DNA of 64,000 nt from Clostridium sp. CAG:510 (GTDB lineage: Bacteria; Bacillota; Clostridia; Lachnospirales; Lachnospiraceae): positions 1-64,000 of the forward strand of contig FR880791.1 in assembly GCA_000434615.1 (NCBI GenBank). Reading direction: 5' to 3'. The position numbers were made by a program, and so were the translations under genes. This document shows positions 50,406 to 60,250 of the stretch, piece after piece (positions within the stretch are counted from its first letter, which is position 1; every line of letters begins with the position of its first letter). Below the pieces are notes generated by a model, which saw nothing but the letters and a program-made list of their open reading frames with translations, did no database searches and was not told the DNA's origin.

Positions 50406-53400
50406 TTAATTTACTTTCCACTTGGCGTAAAGTGTTAAGTTGCCGTAAGAACCGGCAGGAATTTTGGTAATTCTTTTCTTACATGCCTTATCCGTATACC
50501 AGCCAAGGAATGTGTAACCCAGTTTTTCGGGATTATAAAGAAGCAGTTCTTCATCCTCCACTGTGTAGGCTGCCGGATTATCGGCAGGATTTGCAAAGCC
50601 ATCCATATTGGCATAGGTAATGGTGTAGGTCTGCTTTTTCCAAACCGCATACAAGGTGTAGATACCGTTGTCCGGGTATTCGGCAGGACCGTTAATCTTT
50701 TCCTTGTCGGTGTATTTCACCGCTCCGTCCGGCGTTTCCGCCCAGCCTGCAAACACGTAACCGTTTATCTTATAGCTGTTGGCTGTCAGGGCCTTCGGTG
50801 TGCCGTATATAAGCGTCTGCAGCCTCATAACGCCCTTCACTGCCGCATTTTCCGGTACATTCGCCACGTACTCCGTCTTATAGGAGATGCCCTTCCACTT
50901 CGCATACAAATCCATATCCGCCGCCGTTGTTTTGGCAATGGCGGTTACCTTGGATTTCAGTGCGGCATCCTTATACCAGCCGACAAACACATAGCCCTTC
51001 TTCACCGGCTTCTCCCATGCTGTCATTTCTTTTGCCGTGATACCCACACCGACTTCATAGGCAATGCTTTTCGTACCGTATTCTCCGCCGTTTAGATGGA
51101 AGGTAACGGTAAAGGAATTTCTCCAGACAGGGTACAGGTTCAGTACCCATGTGATTTTTCCGGAAGCATCTGCGGTCTTAGTCAATGTACCCGGCTGGAA
51201 AAGCTTTGCTTTGTTCTCATAGGTCACAATTCCCGCCCGGGCATCTTCTTCCGTAAGCGCCCAGCCCACAAAAGCATAGCCTGCTTTCTTGTAGGTATTT
51301 GCCGTCAGCGCCTTCGCCGTTTCGCTCTTCATGGAAAGCGGCTTCATGGTACCGGTAAGGAGTCCGGCATCTGCCCTGGCATCATTGTGGAATACCACCG
51401 TATACGGTGCATTCCATTTCGCATACAGTGTCATATTTCCATAGGTGGTTGCGGTAATATAAGACATCGCAGCCGTCAGATTTTCATTCTTATACCAGCC
51501 TCCGAAAGTATAACCCTCTTTTTCCGGCACCGGAAGCTTGGTCTTCGGCATGCCGTAATAATATTCCATTCTGGCCGTGTCCCCGCTTCCGCCGTTGTAT
51601 ACAAAATCAATCGTATAGGTCGTGGGCTTCCACTGGGCATACAGGGTAATCGTACCGCCGTTTTTCTGCGGCAGGAGGTTTTGTTGTGAAAGTATCAGAC
51701 CGGTTACTTTTCCGCCGTCCTCAAAGGTCGTGCCCGGTACAGCTTCCGTAGGCGTCTTTACCGTATTCCATCCGGCAAATTCATAGCCCTTCTTAAAGAA
51801 ACCGTTTGCCGTAAAAGCTGCCAACTCCGTATATTTTATAGTAAGCTTCTTTGTACTTCCGCCGTTGCTTCCGTTTCCGTTAAATACAATGTTGTAAGTG
51901 TTCTCGCTCCACTTGGCATAAAGCTGTAAATCTCCCTTGGTGGACGCGGTAATGGATGCCACTTTCTTCTTATAAGCGCTGTCGCTGTACCAGCCCCGGA
52001 ACGTAAATCCCTCTTTCACGGGAACTGGCAGCTTCATGGCTTTTCCGTATGTGTAACTATTATCTACTATGGGGTTGCCGCCCTGCGTGTCATAGGAAAC
52101 AGTAAAGGTCTGTTGCCATATAGCATACAGATAAACCGTATCGTCCGCTGCGCCTTCCGTGCGGACGCTTACTTTTTCTTTGTCAGCATAGAAGGTTCCG
52201 TCCGCTGTCTGCCATCCCATGAACGCATAACCTTTGCAGGCATATTTATTGGCAGAAAGAGCTGCCGGCTGCCCATAGGAAAATACCTGCATGGGCATCT
52301 TTCCGGTTACCTTGGCCCCCTCCGGGGTATTGCTGTCATAAATAACCGTATATTTCCGGGCAATCCACTTGGCATAGATATGGACTTCTCCTGTGGTCTG
52401 TGCCGGAATTTCCGTTATTTTGGTCTTATAGTCCTCCGCAGTATACCAGCCGCCGAAGGTGTAGCCCTCTTTCCCTGCTGCCGGTTCCTGTAAAATATAA
52501 GGTACTTTGTTGTTGTAAATCTCTTCTTCGTTGGCTTCTGTCTTCTGTCCCGCTGCCAGATGGTATACAATCCGGTACATGGGGATTCTTTCCGTACATT
52601 GAATGGTTTTCTTTGCCAAAATAGCAGTACCCTGAACCGTTGCGGTAATGTCGGCGCTTCCTGTTCCCATGCCGGTTACCACGCCGTTTTCATCCACCTT
52701 CAGGACATTCTCGTCCGAGCTTTCAAAAATGACGATTTTGTCATCTGTAGTATCCGCCGGGTAAAATTCCACCTGCAAGGAAATGGTTTCCCCCTTCATG
52801 ACATTGTCCTCACCGGACAAGGAGATGCTTTCCAGACTCTTTGTCACGGTCAGAGTGAAGGATGCTTTTAGCTCTGTATCTATGGCATAGGAAGCCGTTA
52901 CGGTAGTCGTTCCGGGATTTTTCGCGGTAAGCAGACCATCCTCTGATACTTCTGCAATGGCAGAGTTTTCAACCTGCCAGATAATATCCTTGTTTGCCGT
53001 ATCTCCCGGCTCGGTATATGCTTTGAGTTCCCGGGTGTCTCCCGCTTCCAACGTAAGCCCTTTATCCATATCCGCTTCCAGACGGACTCCTGTAATTCGA
53101 GCCACACTTTCTATATTTATAGTATCCTGAATAGAGGTACCGGCAACTGTTGCCGTGATAGTAGCCATTCCCACACCAACACCGGTTACCGTACCGTTTT
53201 CATCCACCTTCAGAATTTCCTCGTCAGAGCTTTCAAAAATGACGGTTTTGTCATCTGTGGTATTTGCCGGGTAAAAGCTGACACTCAACGTAGTGGTATC
53301 TCCCTGCGTTATCCGGGTTTCTCCGCTCAGGGAAATGGACTGCAACGGTACTTCGGCTCCTGCTCCGTTTTCAGCATTCACGGTATAGGCTTTAATGCGT

Positions 53401-55091
53401 AAATTAGCATTTTTCGCTTTTCCAAAGTCGGTCCAGGTCGAGCCATAGGGGGACTTATAGAAGCTCTGTCCTTCCTTGGCAGTGGCAACTGTCGTCATCC
53501 AGCCGCTATAACTGTATTCGGCAGCGGCCATTACCCCTCCTGATGCCGTAAGTGTAAATACTACCGCAAACGTATCTCCTTCCTCCAGCTCTACCGGCTG
53601 TCCGAGTTGTATGGTGTAGTATCCCTCACACTCAATACTTCCGGAGGTTGTTGCCGCCTCCACCAGTGTACCGCTCTCCGGATTGGATGCGTCCTTCAGG
53701 TTTTTATATATCTGCACCTTATAGCCTGTATTTGCCTGTGCAAACTGGATTCCCACAGCCTTAAGAACCTCTCCCTCCGCATTTCCGCCGGCTGTAAAAA
53801 CATTGGACACAGAAAGAGTCGGGCTTGAAAAACCATAAGAAATACCAAACATAGCCCCATCATACTGATAATTGTGATCATAGTTGTCGGCAGGTTCAAA
53901 ATCAAACGCATAGGCTGAGCCAGAAAGGCTCTTATCGTAATAGGAAAGCCAGAAATAGGTATAATAGCTCAGATTATCCACGTCAGATCCCGCAGACCAT
54001 GTGTTTCTGATCAGCCATGCTCCGTTGCCCTCCGGTGTAACAGAAAAATTACTTGCCGCATAGTCGTCATCCCAGCCTACAACCGTAACCGCATGGTTGG
54101 TTCCTTTTTCTTCATTGCAGTAAAAACTGTCGGTAGTAAAATTGAAGTAACTGCTGTCAGCATAGTAGGAAACTCCTACTGCGCCGTACTTTTTCACCAT
54201 CTGTTTTACAATTTCCGGGTTCGTTTTGATATTAATATTGTAATAATTCTGCAGGTGTGCCATATCGTCAAAGGCAAGGCTCTGATCAATACCGTTATTT
54301 ACCAGATTATAGGCATCCTTATAAGGTGCTTTCTGTTCGTCGGCTGCTCCTACCCAATTAATCAGCACATTTTCGGATAAGCTGAGGCTTCCGCCCCTGT
54401 TTAATATATCTGTATCACTGCAATAATTATAATCTCCTTCTGTGCCGCCTAAAGGGTCCACCAGTCCCTTGCCACGGTAAGAAAAATAAACCAGATGCAA
54501 TTCCGAGTAATCCGGGAAATCCGTCACATAACCGGCCTTCTTCATACCGATTTCCGCCAGGGAAATCGTAGAAAATGCCCAACAGGTACCGTAAGGATTC
54601 TGGTCTCTGGTAAGAGGCAGGTCACCTTTTGCCGGGATGTACTTAGATTCCAGCATGGAATATGCAGAAAAAGCAGAGGAGTCATATACCACTGTGTCCG
54701 CTTCTTCGTCTCCGGGCATGGAAATATAACCGGGAAAAGCAGGGATTTCGCCCTGTATACCGTCCTGCTGCCGAACCGCATTGCCGGAGACATCGCTGTC
54801 TGCATTGCCGGAAATGCTTTCTGCTGTTCGACTGTCACCGCCGGGTATCACATCTTCTGCCTGACCATCATTGCCGGATACCGTATCTTCTTCCGGCATA
54901 TCCGTTTCGCTGCCGTACACCTCTTCTGCAAGCAGCACGTTTTTCTGTCCTTCGGCCTCCTGCGCCAGCGCCGTAATGGTTTCGCCTGGAAGCGCCGTCA
55001 TTGCCATGCCCGCTGCCAGAATAACGGCAAGAAGCTTTTTCGCCTTTTGCCCGCCTGCTTTTCTAATAAAATCCATATGTTTTTTTGCCAT
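50406..55091 (-). CDS. Secreted papain-like (C1A) protease with Ig-like and InlB B-type repeats
   Basis: A 1561-residue surface or secreted protein. The signal peptide ends near ALA at residue 43. The C1A peptidase domain (about 145-405) has Gln164, Cys170 (YGTCWAFS), His333 (TNHAVTVVGW) and Asn363 (IRNTWS), all intact. A lectin-like domain typical of these proteases follows (about 415-560). Then three Big_2-like Ig domains (about 575-830) and nine InlB B-type (Flg_new-like) repeats each closing with GGW/AGW...LYAKW (about 835-1561). There is no LPxTG or transmembrane end, so anchoring is unclear and repeats may bind glycan or wall. Role may be degradation of host or dietary protein at the surface. 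Confidence 0.88.
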   Translation of the reverse strand: MAKKHMDFIRKAGGQKAKKLLAVILAAGMAMTALPGETITALAQEAEGQKNVLLAEEVYGSETDMPEEDTVSGNDGQAEDVIPGGDSRTAESISGNADSDVSGNAVRQQDGIQGEIPAFPGYISMPGDEEADTVVYDSSAFSAYSMLESKYIPAKGDLPLTRDQNPYGTCWAFSTISLAEIGMKKAGYVTDFPDYSELHLVYFSYRGKGLVDPLGGTEGDYNYCSDTDILNRGGSLSLSENVLINWVGAADEQKAPYKDAYNLVNNGIDQSLAFDDMAHLQNYYNINIKTNPEIVKQMVKKYGAVGVSYYADSSYFNFTTDSFYCNEEKGTNHAVTVVGWDDDYAASNFSVTPEGNGAWLIRNTWSAGSDVDNLSYYTYFWLSYYDKSLSGSAYAFDFEPADNYDHNYQYDGAMFGISYGFSSPTLSVSNVFTAGGNAEGEVLKAVGIQFAQANTGYKVQIYKNLKDASNPESGTLVEAATTSGSIECEGYYTIQLGQPVELEEGDTFAVVFTLTASGGVMAAAEYSYSGWMTTVATAKEGQSFYKSPYGSTWTDFGKAKNANLRIKAYTVNAENGAGAEVPLQSISLSGETRITQGDTTTLSVSFYPANTTDDKTVIFESSDEEILKVDENGTVTGVGVGMATITATVAGTSIQDTINIESVARITGVRLEADMDKGLTLEAGDTRELKAYTEPGDTANKDIIWQVENSAIAEVSEDGLLTAKNPGTTTVTASYAIDTELKASFTLTVTKSLESISLSGEDNVMKGETISLQVEFYPADTTDDKIVIFESSDENVLKVDENGVVTGMGTGSADITATVQGTAILAKKTIQCTERIPMYRIVYHLAAGQKTEANEEEIYNNKVPYILQEPAAGKEGYTFGGWYTAEDYKTKITEIPAQTTGEVHIYAKWIARKYTVIYDSNTPEGAKVTGKMPMQVFSYGQPAALSANKYACKGYAFMGWQTADGTFYADKEKVSVRTEGAADDTVYLYAIWQQTFTVSYDTQGGNPIVDNSYTYGKAMKLPVPVKEGFTFRGWYSDSAYKKKVASITASTKGDLQLYAKWSENTYNIVFNGNGSNGGSTKKLTIKYTELAAFTANGFFKKGYEFAGWNTVKTPTEAVPGTTFEDGGKVTGLILSQQNLLPQKNGGTITLYAQWKPTTYTIDFVYNGGSGDTARMEYYYGMPKTKLPVPEKEGYTFGGWYKNENLTAAMSYITATTYGNMTLYAKWNAPYTVVFHNDARADAGLLTGTMKPLSMKSETAKALTANTYKKAGYAFVGWALTEEDARAGIVTYENKAKLFQPGTLTKTADASGKITWVLNLYPVWRNSFTVTFHLNGGEYGTKSIAYEVGVGITAKEMTAWEKPVKKGYVFVGWYKDAALKSKVTAIAKTTAADMDLYAKWKGISYKTEYVANVPENAAVKGVMRLQTLIYGTPKALTANSYKINGYVFAGWAETPDGAVKYTDKEKINGPAEYPDNGIYTLYAVWKKQTYTITYANMDGFANPADNPAAYTVEDEELLLYNPEKLGYTFLGWYTDKACKKRITKIPAGSYGNLTLYAKWKVN

Positions 55092-55287
55092 ACCGTTCTC
55101 CCTTATCTTCCGTGATTGCTCTGGTAATTTACCGGATGTCTCTATTTCTATTTTATCGCATTTTTTAATATTTGGCGAGAACTTCTGTCATTTTTCCACA
55201 ATAATCATTTTTGCCGGTCAGTCTGTCATACCGCTCTCTTTGCATTAACAAAAGTCATCCGGAAATGTATGGAAGATTGGGAGAGCT

Positions 55288-56154
55288 TTAACAAAATGAA
55301 ATACCGATTCCGACCGCTCCCGGACCGGTATGGCAGGCAATGCTCATGGACAGGGCATCATACCATACATCCGCCTGTGGAAACGCTTCCTGCACCATGG
55401 AAAGCCAGTTCTGTTTTTCGCTTTCGCTTAAGAAGCTCCCGGCTGCACCCACGCACATTTTTTTCGTTCTTTCCTGGGAAAACCTTTTTTCCACGTCATT
55501 TTTTACTGCCTCTATCATTTTGGATTCACACTTCAGCATTGCTCCCCTGACCTTGGCAAAGGAATCCAGTTTTTCTCCCTGTATGGTTAACACCGGCTTA
55601 ATCTGCAATACATTGCCAACCATGGCCGCTGCCGGAGTGATTCTGCCGCCTCTTCTTAAATAAGTCAGGGTATTCACCGCAATATAGATACTTGAGCAGT
55701 AAGCATTCTCCTCCAGATTCTGTTTAATTGTCTTTGCTGTCCATCCGTTTTCCGCCATTCTCTTTGCCTCTTCCACGGAGGTACGCAGTGTTACGGAAAT
55801 TCTATGGTTATCTGCCACACAAACCCTGCCGCCAAATTCCCGCGACAATGCCGTAGCCGAAGCACAGGAATTACTGAGCCCGGCGGACATGGGAATATAG
55901 AGTACCTGTTCATATGCTGAAAGAAGCTCCTCCCACTTTTCCAGCAAATCCCCCGGTGCCGGTTGGGAAGTGGAGATTTTCTTTCCCTCTTCCAGTGCAC
56001 TGTAGAATTGTTCTTCCGTAAGATTCTGCCCCTCATAAAAAATTTCATCCTCAATGATTACCGGCATCGGCATTACATAGATTCCTTTTTTTTCTGCTTC
56101 TTCTCCCATAATACCGCTGTTGGTATCCGTAAGTACAGCCACTTTTTCTTTCAT
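55288..56154 (-). CDS. DegV family fatty-acid-binding protein (first copy in operon order: last)
   Basis: 288 residues. N-terminus VAVLTDTNSGIMGEEAEKKGIYVMPMPVII, the STSQPAPGDL motif (about 60-70) and MSAGLSNSCASA that bind the fatty acid carboxylate in FakB proteins, plus SMSIACHTGPGAVGIG at the end. FakB partners the kinase FakA to phosphorylate exogenous fatty acids. No FakA in the window. It lies 34 bases after the PAP2-like gene in the same transcription direction. Confidence 0.88.
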   Translation of the reverse strand: MKEKVAVLTDTNSGIMGEEAEKKGIYVMPMPVIIEDEIFYEGQNLTEEQFYSALEEGKKISTSQPAPGDLLEKWEELLSAYEQVLYIPMSAGLSNSCASATALSREFGGRVCVADNHRISVTLRTSVEEAKRMAENGWTAKTIKQNLEENAYCSSIYIAVNTLTYLRRGGRITPAAAMVGNVLQIKPVLTIQGEKLDSFAKVRGAMLKCESKMIEAVKNDVEKRFSQERTKKMCVGAAGSFLSESEKQNWLSMVQEAFPQADVWYDALSMSIACHTGPGAVGIGISFC

Positions 56155-56188
56155 TTGAATTCTCCTTCATCTATGAATCATCTGCAAA

Positions 56189-56782
56189 TCATCTGTAAAT
56201 CACGCACCATAAAGAAACCGCAAAGGCAATCATGCAGGCCACTGCTCCCCCGGCGAGTTCCCTGCAGGTGTGCCTTTTCAGGATAAGAGAAGACCAGACA
56301 ATCAGTCCCGCTGCCATGATACACGGCAAAATGCATTTTTCCCCCACAAAATAAATCAAGAGCAGCAGCGGTCCGGTGACGCTGCATGCATGACCGCTTG
56401 CCCGGAAATGCAATCCTTTGTTGCACACGGTAAGCAGCAGTACGGACAGAAAATATGTAGTACAAATCAGCTGTATTTCTTTTCCCACACCTGATGTCAG
56501 ACTCCATAAAAAAGAAACCGTATAACCGGCCAGACTAAACAGAAATGCCAGCTTCCGCTGTCCTTCCCGTCCTTCTTTCTTCCAGCGGGGCAGAATTTTT
56601 TGCAAAGGATAGGCCAGAGCGGGAACAATTCCCAGCAGGAGTATGCAAATAAATATTTCTCTCCAGGTCCTGAAAAAATACGGTTTCCATATGCTTAGGA
56701 ATAGCAGAAGAGCCGTTACCATAACCGGGGGAACCGACAAGACACGAATCCCCTTTGCCACTGTTTGTTTTGCTTTAGTCAA
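56189..56782 (-). CDS. PAP2-like membrane phosphatase
   Basis: About 197 residues from a proposed TTG start (56782) that overlaps the DegV stop and follows GGGGAGG; an ATG 19 codons further out lies inside the DegV gene. Six membrane helices. ASGHACSVTG and LILKRHTCRELAGG match the PAP2 pattern SGH...R-x3-H-x3-E/D, with the first Lys/Arg motif not obvious. It would dephosphorylate a lipid phosphate such as phosphatidate or undecaprenyl-PP, or act as a transporter-like relative. Sandwiched between two DegV genes, it suggests a lipid role. Confidence 0.65.
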   Translation of the reverse strand: MTKAKQTVAKGIRVLSVPPVMVTALLLFLSIWKPYFFRTWREIFICILLLGIVPALAYPLQKILPRWKKEGREGQRKLAFLFSLAGYTVSFLWSLTSGVGKEIQLICTTYFLSVLLLTVCNKGLHFRASGHACSVTGPLLLLIYFVGEKCILPCIMAAGLIVWSSLILKRHTCRELAGGAVACMIAFAVSLWCVIYR

Positions 56783-57662
56783 CTCTTTCGCCTCCCCAGA
56801 AAAACAATGCCACTGTGCCGGGTCCGGTGTGGCTTCCAATCGTGGTACCTACATGGTTAATTTCCACTTTGCCGTTCAGATGTAAAAATTTTTCTTCTAC
56901 AAGCCTTGCCACTTCCTCTGCGTCTTCCCTGCAGGCTGACTGGGAAATATAGCATTTTCCGGAGTAGTCAAGTCCTCCGTCCGCATTTTCTTCCATTTTG
57001 TCTACAATGGCCCGGATTACTTTTTTCTTCGTCCGGATTTTATAGCGGGGAACCAGTCTGCCCAGATGGTCCATATTCAGCAAAGGACATATATTAAGCA
57101 GGTTACCAATCATTCCCGCTGTTTTGGAAATGCGTCCGCCTTTAATATAAAACGACAGGTCCGTAGAAAAGAACCAGTGGTGCATATGAAGTTTATGCTG
57201 CTCCACCCATTCGTACACCTCCTCTATGTCTGCTCCATTGTCACGCATGGTTGCCAGAGTATCCATGATAAGACCGTAGCCGGAAGAAGCGCCAAGAGAA
57301 TCCACTATATATATCTTTCTCTCCGGATATTTTTCCAACAAATTTTCCCTTGCTATATTGGCCGAGTTAATCACCCCGGACAGTCCCGACGAGAGACAGA
57401 CATGCAGGACATCCTTACCTTCCTGCAGAAAAGGCTCAAAATAAGCAGTAAATTCTTCAGCATTTACCTGGGAAGTTTTTGTTTCTGCCCCCTCTTCCAT
57501 TCTTTTATAAAATTCATCAAACGGCATGGACTGTCCCAGGTCATCCGCATATTGCATTCCATCCATTTCATAATGAAAACACACATATTGCACCCGGATT
57601 TTTTCAAAATGCTCCCTTGACAAATCCGCCGTGGAGCAGCAGCTTAGTATAAAATCACTCAT
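56775..57662 (-). CDS. DegV family protein (operon-leading copy)
   Basis: 295 residues from MSDFILSCCSTADL, with AAGGAG upstream; the earlier ATG would run through the regulatory region. KTSQVNAEEF and LSSGLSGVINSANIA are the fatty-acid-binding motifs. YIKGGRISKTAGMIGNLLNICPLL and SHTGPGTVALFFWG complete the family pattern. Divergent from the TetR regulator, with a 21-bp palindrome between them. Confidence 0.88.
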   Translation of the reverse strand: MSDFILSCCSTADLSREHFEKIRVQYVCFHYEMDGMQYADDLGQSMPFDEFYKRMEEGAETKTSQVNAEEFTAYFEPFLQEGKDVLHVCLSSGLSGVINSANIARENLLEKYPERKIYIVDSLGASSGYGLIMDTLATMRDNGADIEEVYEWVEQHKLHMHHWFFSTDLSFYIKGGRISKTAGMIGNLLNICPLLNMDHLGRLVPRYKIRTKKKVIRAIVDKMEENADGGLDYSGKCYISQSACREDAEEVARLVEEKFLHLNGKVEINHVGTTIGSHTGPGTVALFFWGGERVD

Positions 57663-57737
57663 TTTCCGGTTAACTCCTTTCCCATTTCTCCTTTTTATAT
57701 TCTTGCCAACCTGTAGTTTATCCTTTATACTGTATTT

Positions 57738-57758
57738 ACTGTTACAAATTGTATCAGT
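57738..57758. promoter_or_regulatory. TetR-type operator between degV and the TetR gene
   Basis: A 21-bp palindrome centred on A57748, left arm ACTGTTACAA and right arm TTGTATCAGT, with 9 of 10 pairs matching. It lies upstream of both divergent genes, 76 bases from the degV start and 61 from the regulator start. Confidence 0.7.
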
Positions 57759-57818
57759 TAAAACATGGACTTGCAATGTCACTGCCTTCAACTGTGACAA
57801 GGAGGTTATTTTTGTAAC

Positions 57819-58370
57819 ATGAGTGATAAAAAAATCAGTACTACCAACATTTTTGCAAAGGAGTGCATTGTGTCCGCACTCTTACAGCTTACCGATATAA
57901 AGCCTTTAAGTTCTGTTACTATTAGTGAACTTTGTAAGAAAGCCGGCGTCTCACGGATGACTTTTTACAGAAACTATGCTTCCGTGGAGGATATTTTCAC
58001 AAAGAGGTTGGAGGAAATTTTTCAGCAATACAAGAAAGAGTCCGCCGCTTCCAATACCGGAATTTTTTACGACAGGGCACATATGATTCATTACTTCAGC
58101 TATCTTTCACAATACCAGAATTTTCTGAAGGGTCTTATACAGTGCGGTTTCGGGGCTTATTTTCTGCAAATGCTGTCCTCCTATATTTCAGAAGAATGGC
58201 AATCGCATGCTGATGAATTAACACTGACTGCTTTTTCCGGTTCCTTATATAATTTATTCCGTCTTTGGGCATCCCTGGATTACCGGATCCCGATCGAAAC
58301 GCTGGCAGAGAAATTAGAAACTCTGTACCGGGGATGTGAAAAAAATTCTGTGCCTTTGAACTTCACATAA
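57819..58370 (+). CDS. TetR/AcrR family transcriptional regulator
   Basis: 183 residues. HTH: KECIVSALLQLTDIKPLSSVTISELCKKAGVSRMTFYRNYASVEDIFTKRLEEIF (about 14-65). The C-terminal part is of the TetR_C_7/YdeS type. It most likely represses the degV-PAP2-degV operon, and itself, through the palindrome between them; the ligand may be a fatty acid or acyl-CoA, by analogy with the FakB function. ATG follows GACAAGGAGG directly. Confidence 0.88.
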   Translation: MSDKKISTTNIFAKECIVSALLQLTDIKPLSSVTISELCKKAGVSRMTFYRNYASVEDIFTKRLEEIFQQYKKESAASNTGIFYDRAHMIHYFSYLSQYQNFLKGLIQCGFGAYFLQMLSSYISEEWQSHADELTLTAFSGSLYNLFRLWASLDYRIPIETLAEKLETLYRGCEKNSVPLNFT

Positions 58371-58460
58371 ATTTTACACAATCCTTACGAAACCGGGATA
58401 GATTTTCCATACCGATGCGATTACGCTGATATACAGTTGAAAGAAAGGTGGGGGCTTTAT

Positions 58461-59117
58461 ATGACATATGAAGAAATAAAGAAAAACGAAGAAGTACTGG
58501 CGTATCTGAAAAAAGGAAATGATGTGTTAGGAGTAATGGGATATACGGACCATTCTGTCATTCACTGCAGTCTGGTAGCGGAGCGGGCTGCTTATATTCT
58601 GAAAAATTTAGGATATTCTGCAAAAGAAGCTGAGCTTGCCAAAATTGCCGGTTTTATGCATGATATCGGCAATGCGGTGAACCGGACGCATCATGCCGAA
58701 TATGGTGCGCTGCTTGCAAACGATATCTTAAAGCAATCCGATTTAAGCGTAGAAGACCGTATTCTGATCGTTTCCGCCATCGGCCACCATGATGAGTCCA
58801 CCGGCGGTGCTACCGACCCGGTTTCCGCCGCCCTTATCATTGCCGATAAAACAGACGTGCGCCGAAGCCGTGTCCGTGAGAAAAATAAAGCGACCTTCGA
58901 CAAACATGACCGGGTAAATTATGCTGTAACCGATACCAAGTTAAAAATAAATACGGAGAAGAAAGTGATTTCCTTAAACCTGCAGATAGACGAAAAGATA
59001 TGCACCATGTACGAATATTTTGAAATCTTTTTAGGACGTATGATGATGTGCCGGAAAGCTGCTGAAATTTTGGGAATGAGTTTCAAACTGACGGTAAACG
59101 GCAGCAAGGTTCTATAA
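58461..59117 (+). CDS. HD-domain phosphohydrolase
   Basis: 218 residues from MTYEEIKKNEEVL, preceded by GGTGGGGG; a TTG start eight codons earlier is possible. HD motifs: first His in DHSVIHC, FMHDIGNAVNRTHHAEYGA with the HD pair, then GHHDESTGGATDPVSAALIIADKTD. Histidines and aspartates are those of metal-dependent phosphohydrolases acting on nucleotides or phosphoproteins. A C-terminal 60 residues are family-specific. Single gene. Confidence 0.9.
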   Translation: MTYEEIKKNEEVLAYLKKGNDVLGVMGYTDHSVIHCSLVAERAAYILKNLGYSAKEAELAKIAGFMHDIGNAVNRTHHAEYGALLANDILKQSDLSVEDRILIVSAIGHHDESTGGATDPVSAALIIADKTDVRRSRVREKNKATFDKHDRVNYAVTDTKLKINTEKKVISLNLQIDEKICTMYEYFEIFLGRMMMCRKAAEILGMSFKLTVNGSKVL

Positions 59118-59139
59118 TCCTGCCGCCGTTTGGATGCCT

Positions 59140-59715
59140 CTATTGCATATATTGTCGTTTCTGTTGTTTGCTATAGACTCTGTCCTTTATGGCTAATATA
59201 ATTACAAAAATAACATCCAAGCTGAAAAAGAACTGGAATATGACGGCAAAAACCGACAGAGCTTTTCCATGTACCCCTTCTTTGCATGCCCGCACAATAT
59301 AGGCAACGGAAAAGGGCGCCGCTCCCAGCAGTCCGAGCCAGCCTATTACCGAAAGTAAGACTGCGATGGTCGGTCCTACAAACACCATGATAACAACCGG
59401 CGTAAACATAAGTAAGAGCGCCACTGCAATACAAAGACCACCTAAAAAGTAAAAGGGAATTAAGGCATATTTGATAATTCTTGTGCAGATAAGAAGCTGA
59501 CCTCTGCTTATTTTTTCTCCCAGAATAAGAACCACGGCTAAATTCACCAGTCCCAGTATAATCGGCAGAGCCAGTACCCAGGCACCGCTTACATTGTCCG
59601 CTGACTCCTTCGTACTGCCCATCACCCATAGTACAACCGGCATCAGGTACATGCCAAGCACGTATACAATCGGTACTATGTAAATCGCTCCTGAAGCTTT
59701 TTTTGTTTCATTCAT
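59140..59715 (-). CDS. Unknown membrane protein of the three-gene cluster
   Basis: 191 residues, about five membrane helices (14-32, 47-66, 83-107, 110-135 and 150-175) and a Lys/Arg-rich C-terminus (KDRVYSKQQKRQYMQ). I recognise no family. It is last in a minus-strand run with 59744-60250 and 60240-60755 (28-base gap), so it probably works with them. Confidence 0.65.
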   Translation of the reverse strand: MNETKKASGAIYIVPIVYVLGMYLMPVVLWVMGSTKESADNVSGAWVLALPIILGLVNLAVVLILGEKISRGQLLICTRIIKYALIPFYFLGGLCIAVALLLMFTPVVIMVFVGPTIAVLLSVIGWLGLLGAAPFSVAYIVRACKEGVHGKALSVFAVIFQFFFSLDVIFVIILAIKDRVYSKQQKRQYMQ

Positions 59716-59743
59716 AAAATCTCCCTTTCCGATAAATGTGTTT

Positions 59744-60250
59744 CTAATAATATATTATCCATAGTATAAGCCAGATGACAACCCCTAAAACTACACCTAC
59801 TATAACGACAGACTCGCCTGTTTCACTCTCCCGTTCATTTTGTCCTGCATTTTTTACCTCTTTCGGCTGCAATCGCTCAAACTCTTTTTGTCTTCCCTGT
59901 TGTTCCGCCTGTTGTCCGCTTTGGTTTCTCCGCTTTTTCTGGTTATACAACGCCAGCGGGTCCGTCTGTGTCAGGAGCTTTTGATGAAAATCCCGAATCC
60001 ATTCTACATCCTGTGCAGAACACAATTCTTGTTCAAAAGTTCCCTCCCCATGTGCTAAAAGATTTCTCAAATGACGCATTCTCTTAAGCTGTCTTAAGAC
60101 GCTTTGTGCCTCCGGCTCTCTCCGGCCGGCTATTTTCTCCAGTTCATTGATATATTCTGTGACACCGTTTTGAACCTGTAACATATCGTTACATAAATTT
60201 GAAATTTTCTTGTACTCTTCAAAGAAAACATAATTAATATTACTGTCCAT
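59744..60250 (-). CDS. Tail-anchored HEPN-like protein of unknown function
   Basis: 168 residues. A helical N-terminal domain has RHLRNLLAHGEGTFEQELCSAQDVEWIRDFHQKLLTQTDPLAL at about 60-105; the R-x3-L-x-H pattern resembles HEPN (RNase) domains. A charged Gln/Glu/Lys-rich linker (about 105-145) follows, ending in one membrane helix (VVIVGVVLGVVIWLILWIIYY) at the extreme C-terminus. Overlaps the upstream gene by 11 bases, so coupled translation. A tail-anchored HEPN-type protein next to coiled-coil membrane proteins is reminiscent of membrane-linked stress or defence sets, but this is conjecture. Confidence 0.6.
   Translation of the reverse strand: MDSNINYVFFEEYKKISNLCNDMLQVQNGVTEYINELEKIAGRREPEAQSVLRQLKRMRHLRNLLAHGEGTFEQELCSAQDVEWIRDFHQKLLTQTDPLALYNQKKRRNQSGQQAEQQGRQKEFERLQPKEVKNAGQNERESETGESVVIVGVVLGVVIWLILWIIYY

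Noticed and set aside
51096..51689. Plus-strand ORF of 197 codons inside the protease gene
   Set aside because: Antisense shadow of the repeat region; repeats make long open frames likely.
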